Source: an uncultured Pseudoflavonifractor sp. (lineage in GTDB: Bacteria > Bacillota > Clostridia > Oscillospirales > Oscillospiraceae). From it: 64,000 nt of DNA. Positions within the stretch are counted from its first letter, which is position 1. Each line of letters starts with the position of its first letter. A program made the translations under genes and the position numbers. The notes beneath the pieces were generated by a model. It was given only the letters and a program-made list of their open reading frames with translations. It ran no database searches and was not told the origin of the DNA. Below are positions 58,401 through 64,000 of the stretch, in pieces. The stretch covers positions 118,366 to 182,365 of the forward strand of contig CANPTT010000001.1 in assembly GCA_947577065.1 (NCBI GenBank), written 5' to 3'.

Positions 58401-60461
58401 AACGTGACGGAGATCTCTACCCCTGTGGTCCTGCTGTCCCTGGCCGCCCTGCCGGTCAAGAACGTTCTGGGCGCGGGAAGCCGGGAAGAACGGATCCAGA
58501 CCCTTTACAATGACATTTTAGCCTGGGAAGATATTATGGCCATCTGCAAACAGACCCAGGGCATTGACAATGTGTACGAGAACAACGACATGCTCTCTCG
58601 CCAGAATATCCGGTGTATGACCATGTTTGCGGGAGCCTTTATGTACGCCGCCGGGAACCACATCGGCATCGGTTACGGCTCTTGTGGCGGCATGGCGGTG
58701 GGACGTCCCATCTCCCTTCTCCCCGAGGGGGCCGCAGACAACCAGCTCTTTGGCTGGGGCATTGCCCATGAGATTGGCCACAACATGGACAAGCTGGGCA
58801 AGGCAGAGACCACCAACAACATCTACTCCATCCTGGTCCAGACCTGGGATGGGGATGAGAGTATCCTCCCCTCCCGGTTGGAGAAGAGTGGCAAATATGC
58901 CGGTATCTTTACCAAAGTGGCCCAGGGCTACCCCGGCACGTCCAACGATGTGTTCGTCCAGCTTGGCATGTATTGGCAGCTCCACCTGGCCTATGACGAT
59001 GGAGACAAGCCCCTGGACTTCTATAATAAGTTCTTTAAGGCATGGAAGGCCGGGACCTATACCGCCGGAGCGTCCAGCTATGATGACAGAGTGGCCCTCA
59101 CCGCCGCCGGAGTGGCCAAGCGGGATCTGACGGAATTCTTCACCCGCTGGGGCATGTCCCTCAGCGATAAGGCCAAGGCCACCCTGGCGGGCTATCAGCA
59201 GGAGGACCGGGCCATCTGGTATCTCAATGACCAAAGCCGCCGGGACCGCCTGGCGGGGGCGAACAGAGCCACCGGAACAGTAAAAGCGGAGGCCGCCATG
59301 GTCCCGGGAACCGACAACGAGATCCTTCTTTCCATCGACGCCTCAAAGCTCAAGGGCTCCATCCAGGGCTATGAGATCCGCCGCAACGGTCAGCCCATCG
59401 CCTTTGTCCCGGCCAACGGGACCAGGGATGTCACCTACACCGATGTGATCGGCTCGGGCAACCACCGCACCTACGCTTACGAGGTGGCGGCCTATGACAG
59501 TCTGGGCTACAAGGTGGGCTCCGCCGCTCAGACCGGCGAGATCCGTGTAGCCTACGACAAAACGGTAGACCCGTCGGAATATGAGATCACCACCCGGAAC
59601 GGAGCGACGATCATCACGCTGAAAAATGAGACCCCCATCTCCGGATTGAAGATCCAGAATTTGACCCTTGGCGGCGGCAGCTACACCGTCTCCATCGCGG
59701 ACAAGGACGGAAAAACCAACACCGCCCTGACCGGGAGCTTTGACGAAGCCCACAACCAGGCAGTGGATGACACTGAGAGCTTTGTCAGTTACTTCCGGAT
59801 GCCCGGGGCGGCAGAAACCGACACCCGCATCTGGACCTATGCCGCCAAGACGGTGACCATTACCGGGATCCCGGCGGCAGTGCGGCCTGAGAACGTAAAG
59901 CTCATTACCTACCCCGGAGACGATGTGGCTTTCCTGGCGGGAGGGACCATGGGCCTTTTGTCAGCGGACTACCACTACACCGCTTTGGATGAGAACGGAA
60001 ATGAGATCGCCGAGATCCTCCCCAAGGGCACCCTGGTGATCCTGGGAACCTACCGGGGCGATCCGATCTACAATACCCTGTCTGTGACCGGCCGCTATAC
60101 AGGCACAGTCTCCGGGGAGGACGGAGAGATGGTGGAGGCCGCGGCGGTGGAGCGCCCGGTCGCGGGCTATGCCCTCCTCTTTGCCGAGGTCCCCGAGGTC
60201 GGTCAGGTCTGCGATATCAGCGACGGCATATTTATCTTTGTCCCCGACGTCCAACGGGAGGCCCAGCTTCAGGGAGAGAGCTCCCACTGTGACTCCACCA
60301 ATCTGCTGCCCGCCCAGATCCGGGTAGAGCTCTACCGGACCGACGACCCCAACGATGCTGCCAGCAAGCGTCTCACTGCCCAGACCCTTTGGATCCACAG
60401 TCCCGGAGGGACCCAGGAGGATCTTCCCTCTGTGGTACTGGAAGGAGGGAAGGGCCGATGA
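55497..60461 (+). CDS. Secreted M60-like metallopeptidase with dockerin, FN3 and F5/8C modules
   Basis: The 1654-residue protein starts at the ATG after GAAAGGA and has a signal peptide to about residue 29. Residues about 158-212 are a dockerin-like module with two calcium loops (DVNGDGRVDEKD and DLSGEGVIDIVD). Two fibronectin-III domains follow (about 385-560), then an F5/8C-type carbohydrate-binding domain (near 580-750, IDNDYRTTWTAQNWW). The M60/enhancin peptidase has the zinc motif HEIGHNMD at residues 1091-1098, with GWGIA before it. M60 enzymes cleave mucins and other O-glycoproteins. It has no SLH or sorting signal of its own. It overlaps the next gene by ATGA, so the two are made together. 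Confidence 0.88.
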   Translation: MQKKAKIRMLSALIAASMMCSLYTPTLAAPAATGVTGSVTSAVRIDYAQRLDELQRRNVQVELRKGGQVLGSVPLAEAGTYTVGGYEAQVTAKNTDGGELLGGLWPGFLEVTFKGLSQGEEYTLSFSGKGYKPYSEKVTMTDYARHIVVGTGDATFTLGDVNGDGRVDEKDRSALAAVLGSTRKEDLLQYDLSGEGVIDIVDLAYVNRLISATGDAVRRDTMRLDIPANLADMEKELADNGTVVSDGQLHDIFSDNGAGVTLRSATGNDIVLPLVLNEEVKTQELQIVSPAGEGAILAGSVSVEDAEGGRMELPFDNSLPTGVHATSRTPGSSVITINLGRRVPVKKVTITVTKTESGNFAAVETIQFLKDIVPEVPVAPNSIVKGLSAEPGSESVSLRWNDLPNVSGYKVLYWPQQNVKEVKEVHTDVTRAKVTGLKNLESYVFTVTPTDGQWEGRACDPVTATPIPASAPDKVDMVNVTALDAALGLSWKEGKIATYYEVYYQENGSDGWKQAGGRLTKAGTTIEGLQNDVTYSIYVVAGNDVGKGPHSAIYEGTPKAVKYERPAGIPTQGILDNSHISDIRLADGGNYAGSFTPQNMIDNDYRTTWTAQNWWRNEHVMTTFDQPVDLNAAIWVPRLDGTYPTNLRAYSVRVWYEGENLNDAGHLIVPDPNNGGVDNGGTGRDVDTWPSVRGNCAVTNFAILPFGPVENVKKISVAVEQRAYTTVSLSELMFMEYDPAHSLPGEIDALFADNLHTQLAAGVSQGQIDALQQRLDSDERNYYLNLDTLADELVLARELLEQGSSRGVILNALDRRSNGPDGAKYGQSGSDLQPLGVTVGAGREITVYAEGIPEGESVTLYASQFNAEASQWRTSLGNLENGRNILTVPKIGSRTGNNGGSLYLTYSGNSGENIRLHIRRGIDIPVLELSHWYEMEDTARREAIGAYVDELDAYLGGMSIGSPTSDYRNVTEISTPVVLLSLAALPVKNVLGAGSREERIQTLYNDILAWEDIMAICKQTQGIDNVYENNDMLSRQNIRCMTMFAGAFMYAAGNHIGIGYGSCGGMAVGRPISLLPEGAADNQLFGWGIAHEIGHNMDKLGKAETTNNIYSILVQTWDGDESILPSRLEKSGKYAGIFTKVAQGYPGTSNDVFVQLGMYWQLHLAYDDGDKPLDFYNKFFKAWKAGTYTAGASSYDDRVALTAAGVAKRDLTEFFTRWGMSLSDKAKATLAGYQQEDRAIWYLNDQSRRDRLAGANRATGTVKAEAAMVPGTDNEILLSIDASKLKGSIQGYEIRRNGQPIAFVPANGTRDVTYTDVIGSGNHRTYAYEVAAYDSLGYKVGSAAQTGEIRVAYDKTVDPSEYEITTRNGATIITLKNETPISGLKIQNLTLGGGSYTVSIADKDGKTNTALTGSFDEAHNQAVDDTESFVSYFRMPGAAETDTRIWTYAAKTVTITGIPAAVRPENVKLITYPGDDVAFLAGGTMGLLSADYHYTALDENGNEIAEILPKGTLVILGTYRGDPIYNTLSVTGRYTGTVSGEDGEMVEAAAVERPVAGYALLFAEVPEVGQVCDISDGIFIFVPDVQREAQLQGESSHCDSTNLLPAQIRVELYRTDDPNDAASKRLTAQTLWIHSPGGTQEDLPSVVLEGGKGR

Positions 60462-61771
60462 GCAAACAGCTTCGCAAAGTCTGGAGCCTTTTCCTGACCC
60501 TGGCCCTGACAACGGCCCTGGCCGTCCCCGCCCAGGCCGCCGGTTTGCGGCTGACCTGGAACAAGCGGGGAAACAATGTGGAATTTACCCTCCGGGGGCT
60601 GGGAGAGCAGAGCGTTTATGGCCTTCAGCTGGAGTTGACGGTAGAGGGCAGCTATTCCTCCGCCTCCTTTACCCCCGCCGACGCCGAGGCCTACGCCGAG
60701 TGCCGGGCCTCCGCCTCAGACCGAAGCACCCGGATCGTGGTTTATCTCACCTCACAAAAGCCCTTGAGCAGCGGCGGCACGCTGACAGCGGGGACCCTGT
60801 CTCTGGGCGGAAGCTTCTCCATGCCCGCCTCCGCCACCGTGACCCTCCTGGGCCATGAGCTCAAGGTCCTGGAGGGTGTCAACGCGGCAGTGATCGCCGC
60901 CGAGGGGTCTGGGCAAAGCGGCGCCGGGGAAGATGACAGCGACGATGAGCCCGAAACCTACCGGGTCCGGGTATCCTCTGCCCGAAACGGCACGGTAAAG
61001 GCCAATACGACCTGGGCCGAGGCACGGCAGGTGGTGACCCTCACCGTGAGTCCCCAGGAGGGCTACGGCCTCAACCAGCTGACTGTCACCTCCTCCCGTG
61101 GAAAGGAGATGTCCCTCACCGACATGGGGGGCGGAAAGTTTTCCTTCCGAATGCCCACCGCCGATGTGGAGATCACCGCCGCCTTCCTCCCCGCGGGGCA
61201 AAACCACCCGGTCATGTCCTTTGCCGACGTGACCGAGTGGGACTGGTACCACAGTGCGGTCCACTATGTCTATGAAAACGGCATGATGTCCGGAACCACC
61301 GACACCGCCTTTTCTCCCGATATGGAGACCACCCGCGGCATGATCGTCACCGTTCTCCACCGTATGGAGGGAACGCCCCAGGCCGGAGTCTCCGGCTTTT
61401 CCGACGTGTCCCGGAGCGAATATTACGCCCAGGCGGTGGACTGGGCCTACGAGCAGAAAATCGTCAGCGGATACGGCGGTAATGAGTCGGGAACCTTTGG
61501 CCCGGCCAACAGCATCACCCGGGAGCAGCTGGCCTCCATTCTCTACCGCTATGCCCAGAAAAAGGGCATGGATATGACCGTCCGGGGAGACCTATCCGTC
61601 TTTTCCGATGAGCAGGCTATTTCCGACTATGCCCGGGACAGCGTGGGCTGGGCGGTGGGAGTAGGTCTTATCTCCGGCATGGGGGATGGCACCATCTCCC
61701 CCGGTGGAACAGCCACCCGGGCCCAGGTCGCCACTATTCTGATGCGCTATTGTCAGAACATCGCAGACTGA
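60458..61771 (+). CDS. SLH protein with cohesin-like N-terminal domain
   Basis: The 437-residue protein has a signal peptide (to about residue 28). A beta-rich domain of about 120 residues has cohesin-like features: FTLRGLGEQSVYGLQLELTV early, then TRIVVYLTSQKPLSSGGTL and GTLSLGG. Next is a bacterial surface repeat (about residues 165-250, VTLTVSPQEGYGLNQLTV) and three SLH repeats (from FADVTEWDWYHSAVHYVYEN near residue 254). It starts within the stop of the M60 gene (ATGA), giving tight coupling. I infer that it anchors the M60 peptidase to the cell wall by a cohesin-dockerin bond; the cohesin assignment rests on pattern only. Confidence 0.85.
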   Translation: MSKQLRKVWSLFLTLALTTALAVPAQAAGLRLTWNKRGNNVEFTLRGLGEQSVYGLQLELTVEGSYSSASFTPADAEAYAECRASASDRSTRIVVYLTSQKPLSSGGTLTAGTLSLGGSFSMPASATVTLLGHELKVLEGVNAAVIAAEGSGQSGAGEDDSDDEPETYRVRVSSARNGTVKANTTWAEARQVVTLTVSPQEGYGLNQLTVTSSRGKEMSLTDMGGGKFSFRMPTADVEITAAFLPAGQNHPVMSFADVTEWDWYHSAVHYVYENGMMSGTTDTAFSPDMETTRGMIVTVLHRMEGTPQAGVSGFSDVSRSEYYAQAVDWAYEQKIVSGYGGNESGTFGPANSITREQLASILYRYAQKKGMDMTVRGDLSVFSDEQAISDYARDSVGWAVGVGLISGMGDGTISPGGTATRAQVATILMRYCQNIAD

Positions 61772-61786
61772 GCAAGGGACGATCAA

Positions 61787-61826
61787 AATAGGAGAGACAG
61801 GCTGTCATGCCTGTCTCTCCTATTTT
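61787..61826 (+). terminator. Terminator of the M60-SLH operon
   Basis: AAATAGGAGAGACAGG and CCTGTCTCTCCTATTT pair perfectly through 16 bp around an eight-base loop and end in TT. Confidence 0.9.
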
Positions 61827-61918
61827 ATGTTTTTCAAAAGAAAGGTCGGAGAACGGCTTTCACCCTTGCCGGCAGCATAAACTTGTGCTATGATGAAAAA
61901 AACGCAGGAGGAAGCTCA

Positions 61919-62134
61919 ATGGAAAAATGGAAGCCGGGACGTTACCGTCATTTTAAGGGCAAGGAATACCGTCTGCTCGCCATAGCCCGCCATTCAGAGA
62001 CCCTGGAGCCCATGGTGGTCTATCAGGCCCTATATGGGGAGCAGGGGCTTTGGGTCCGGCCTGCGGAAATGTGGAATGAGCACGTAGAGCGGGAGGGCTA
62101 CTCCGGAGCCCGGTTTACTTATATAGGAGAATAA
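61919..62134 (+). CDS. DUF1653 family protein
   Basis: This 71-residue protein matches DUF1653: KPGRYRHFKGKEYRLLAIAR, HSETLEPMVVYQALYG, LWVRPAEMWNEHV. The ATG at 61919 has AGGAGG upstream; an earlier in-frame start lacks one. It is four bases from the next gene and so in an operon with it. Function unknown. Confidence 0.9.
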   Translation: MEKWKPGRYRHFKGKEYRLLAIARHSETLEPMVVYQALYGEQGLWVRPAEMWNEHVEREGYSGARFTYIGE

Positions 62135-62138
62135 GGCC

Positions 62139-62471
62139 ATGAATATCCAAATCTTTGGAAAATCCAAATGCTTCGACACCAAAAAAGCGGAGAGGTATTT
62201 TAAAGAGCGCCGGATCAAGTTCCAGGCGGTGGACCTCCTCCGTTACGGCATGAGCCGGGGAGAATTACAGAGTGTGGTCCGCTCGGTGGGGATGGAAACC
62301 CTTGTGGACTGGAGCCACCCGGACGCCGCTCTCATCAAATACCTGGCCCATGACGAGGCCAAGCTGGAAAAGCTTTTTGAGGACCCCAGACTCATCAAGA
62401 CTCCTGTGGTCCGCAACGGCAGGCAGGCCACGGTGGGGTATGCGCCGGAGATCTGGAAGACATGGGAATAA
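62139..62471 (+). CDS. ArsC/Spx-family thioredoxin-fold protein
   Basis: The 110-residue protein has the ArsC/Spx/YffB fold: IQIFGKSKCFDTKKAERYF with a single Cys near residue 10, then LIKTPVVRNGRQATVGY, where the Pro is the cis-proline. There is no CxxC, so it is not Spx with a redox switch; ArsC-family reductase or YusI-type are possible. It ends at a shared terminator. Confidence 0.88.
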   Translation: MNIQIFGKSKCFDTKKAERYFKERRIKFQAVDLLRYGMSRGELQSVVRSVGMETLVDWSHPDAALIKYLAHDEAKLEKLFEDPRLIKTPVVRNGRQATVGYAPEIWKTWE

Positions 62472-62506
62472 AAAAGCGAAGGACCCCATGGGGTCCTTCG
62501 CTTTTT
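62470..62506. terminator. Bidirectional terminator
   Basis: AAAAAAGCGAAGGACCCC and GGGGTCCTTCGCTTTTTT pair perfectly around AT, serving the ArsC-like gene and the convergent WYL gene. Confidence 0.93.
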
Positions 62507-63486
62507 TATTCCTTCCCTGCCTCCTCCAGCATCCTCCGGTACTCCTCCACCGCCCAGCCGGGAGCGGTAAGCCGTACCTCCTTCCCCAGGCCAAAAAGCC
62601 AACCGTAGAACTGGGGGGAGACCACCGCGTCCACCGTCAGGGTAAAATGATCCGCCCCATCGGGGATCAGCATGACCTCCTGGCCGAAGCGGTCCAGCAT
62701 CACGTTGACAAAACGGTTGGCGCAGCGCAGCCGCACCTTGGCCTCCCGCCCTGAAAACATGTGAAAATGCTTCTGTCCATATTCCGCCAGATCAAAGTTT
62801 TTGCAGCTCTTATCCCCCTGCCGGGGCAGAGAGGTCACCGTCAGTCCATGCATCCGGTCCACCCGGTAATGGCGCAGCGTATTGCCGCCGTGCTCCCAAC
62901 CCACCAGATAGTAGTTCTCATCGCTCCAGATAAGGCCATAGGGAGAGGCCGTGTATCTCTTCCCCTCCCGGCGAAAGACCTTCTCCTTCCCAACGCCATA
63001 ATCAAAATATTGAAACGTCACCGCCCTGCCTGCGGCAATGGCGGTGTGGAGACAGTCGATGGCATAGTAAACGCTCTCGTTGTCCGTCTTTACCCGCCGG
63101 TCCACATAGACTTGTCGGCGCAGCTGTTTGGCCTGATGCTCACTGGTGAGGGCGGAGAGCTTCCGGATCAAAGCCTCACTCTTTTTTCGGCTGATAAAGC
63201 GGGAGGATTGGACCGCGTCCACCAGCAGCTTCAGCTCAGGCAGCTGAAATTCCCGCTCCCCCACAAACCAGCCGCCTCCCCGGCCCCGGCACAGCTGCAC
63301 ATCCAGGCCAAAGTCCCGCAGGGCCTCCATGTCGGTGTAGATGCTCTTCCGCTCCGCCGGGATCCCCTCCCGTTCCAGCGCCTCAATGAGTTCAGGGGTG
63401 GAAATGGGAGCCTCCTCATCCCCCTTTTTCAACAGCAGCTGATACAGTACCAGCAGCTTGCTCTTCTGGCCGCCTCTTCTTGCCAC
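62506..63486 (-). CDS. WYL-domain transcriptional regulator (YafY type)
   Basis: About 326 residues from the GTG at 63486, which has AAGGGGGG upstream; an ATG 33 bases earlier has no such site. The N-terminal helix-turn-helix includes PISTPELIEALEREGIPAER and KSIYTDMEALRDFG. The WYL domain is around residues 140-230 (AAGRAVTFQYFDYGVG, then SPYGLIWSDENYYLVGW), and the WCX part lies C-terminal. WYL regulators bind ligands such as nucleotides or ssDNA and control stress or defence genes. Its targets are not evident here. Confidence 0.9.
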   Translation of the reverse strand: MARRGGQKSKLLVLYQLLLKKGDEEAPISTPELIEALEREGIPAERKSIYTDMEALRDFGLDVQLCRGRGGGWFVGEREFQLPELKLLVDAVQSSRFISRKKSEALIRKLSALTSEHQAKQLRRQVYVDRRVKTDNESVYYAIDCLHTAIAAGRAVTFQYFDYGVGKEKVFRREGKRYTASPYGLIWSDENYYLVGWEHGGNTLRHYRVDRMHGLTVTSLPRQGDKSCKNFDLAEYGQKHFHMFSGREAKVRLRCANRFVNVMLDRFGQEVMLIPDGADHFTLTVDAVVSPQFYGWLFGLGKEVRLTAPGWAVEEYRRMLEEAGKE

Positions 63487-63519
63487 AAAGGGACCCCCCT
63501 TCGAAAAATACAACGCCAT

Positions 63520-63608
63520 ATCCGGTGTCCTATAATTTGGACTATATCATCTTTTCCTCCGTTTTGCAAGAAAAATCATACCCGGTTGCAGAGAATCGCA
63601 GCCGCCAC
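63520..63608. other. Spacer between the WYL gene and the riboswitch promoter
   Basis: Contains AT-rich TATAATTTGG and TATATC stretches that may form the WYL promoter on the minus strand; no -35 is clear. Confidence 0.35.
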
Positions 63609-63637
63609 TTGACAAGCGGCCCTTCCCGTGATAAGAT
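63609..63637 (+). promoter_or_regulatory. Promoter of the lysine riboswitch transcript
   Basis: TTGACA (63609-63614) and TAAGAT (63632-63637) are 17 bp apart, just before the aptamer. Confidence 0.82.
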
Positions 63638-63649
63638 ACCACATGATCA

Positions 63650-63823
63650 ACCTGTATAGAGGCGCGGTCTCCATCAGTACCTCCCACAAGGCCAGGCAGC
63701 TGTCGGGAGCGAAAGGGGTGACCGCCGAGGGAGACAAGGGTGCCTGCCGCTTGTTTTCCGGGCCGTCGGGGAATACCCGCCGGACTGTCACAGTTTTTCT
63801 ATTCTGTGGAGCGCTATCCGGGT
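63650..63823 (+). ncRNA. Lysine riboswitch (L-box)
   Basis: The segment follows the L-box consensus in order: AGAGGCGCGG after the P1 strand, GAAAGGGGTGACCGCCGAGG, the GGCCGTCGGGGAATACCC loop region, GACTGTCAC, and GTGGAGCGCTATCCGG closing P1 (CCTGTATA with TATCCGGG). The order and spacing of GAAAGGGG, GCCGA and CTGTCA are specific to this class. It is followed by an expression-platform terminator and no gene up to the window end. The regulated gene is expected to be a lysine transporter or a lysine-pathway gene just downstream. Confidence 0.85.
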
Positions 63824-63862
63824 CTGTCAGGCCAATTGGCTCCTTCGGTCTCACATTCCTTT

Positions 63863-63895
63863 CGGACGCTCTCAGGGGAGGGCGTCCGTTTTTTT
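63863..63895 (+). terminator. Expression-platform terminator of the lysine riboswitch
   Basis: CGGACGC and GCGTCCG, with inner CTC/GAG pairs, form a stem followed by seven T's. Lysine-bound aptamer is expected to allow it to form. Confidence 0.85.
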
Positions 63896-64000
63896 GCAGG
63901 AGGGCCCTCCCTTTCCGGCATGGAAAAATGGGGCAATGTGCTGAAAGGGGCGGGGCCTCTCCCTGTTTTTCTTTACAACAGGCCCTTTTTGTGGTAAAAT

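Noticed and set aside
63740..63997. An 85-codon plus-strand frame at the right edge
   Set aside because: It lies across the lysine riboswitch and its terminator and has no ribosome site.
1..64000. tRNA, rRNA or CRISPR loci
   Set aside because: None could be recognised by eye; the integrated element uses rpsI and not a tRNA gene as its site.

Overview
The window looks like a chromosome segment of a GC-rich, Gram-positive gut Clostridium, probably an Oscillospiraceae member of the Flavonifractor/Lawsonibacter/Intestinimonas type. Support for this: SLH-anchored surface proteins, a CIRCE operator, RNase J, the sporulation-type gene order flippase-mazG-hup-rqcP, a DUF711/ACT operon, exported flavin reductases, and strong SD sequences with sigma-A-type promoters. 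The genus is inferred from gene content, not from a marker gene. I saw no rRNA, tRNA or CRISPR array.

Layout: 1-12.7 kb is housekeeping and accessory chromosome (glycogen phosphorylase end, small XRE regulator with a membrane protein, RNase J, BceAB-like ABC transporter, TetR regulator, Tat-exported flavin reductase, S41-like protein, TtcA). At 12.8-13.8 kb is rplM-rpsI. A 9.4-kb integrated element (13,755-23,184) sits in the 3' end of rpsI. It is bounded by 46-bp direct repeats and has arm-type repeats at both ends, int and xis at the right, and decayed parA/parB at the left. Between these it carries a RelE/Phd pair, a 5'-truncated Rhs toxin with a likely immunity gene, REP-like repeats, a sigma factor behind an SD-masking hairpin, and an orphan PemK-type toxin with a Cys-rich tail.

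23.2-31.9 kb is a sulfur and nucleoside block: M20 amidohydrolase, MetQ, MetI and MetN, preceded by what looks like a complete methionine-codon transcription attenuator (promoter, Met-rich 30-residue leader peptide, antiterminator, terminator); then a Met-rich lipoprotein, purine nucleoside phosphorylase and an MTA/SAH deaminase. 31.9-49.3 kb holds flippase-mazG-hup-rqcP, a second exported flavin reductase with an apparent AUA start, htpG under an extended CIRCE, DUF711/ACT, YfbR, MtaB, a three-gene surface acylation cluster and pyruvate kinase.

49.4-61.8 kb is a cell-surface block: an SLH protein with a predicted cysteine-peptidase module, a nucleotidyltransferase with a degenerate mutase domain, and a translationally coupled pair made of a dockerin-bearing M60 metallopeptidase and an SLH protein with a cohesin-like N-terminus. 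The end carries a DUF1653 protein, an ArsC/Spx-like protein, a WYL regulator and a lysine riboswitch whose target gene lies beyond the window.

The strongest candidate for something undescribed is the methionine leader-peptide attenuator upstream of metNIQ (about 27,722-27,937). Next are the minimised rpsI-integrated element with its Rhs cargo, and the M60/SLH pair that may form a two-protein dockerin-cohesin surface complex.
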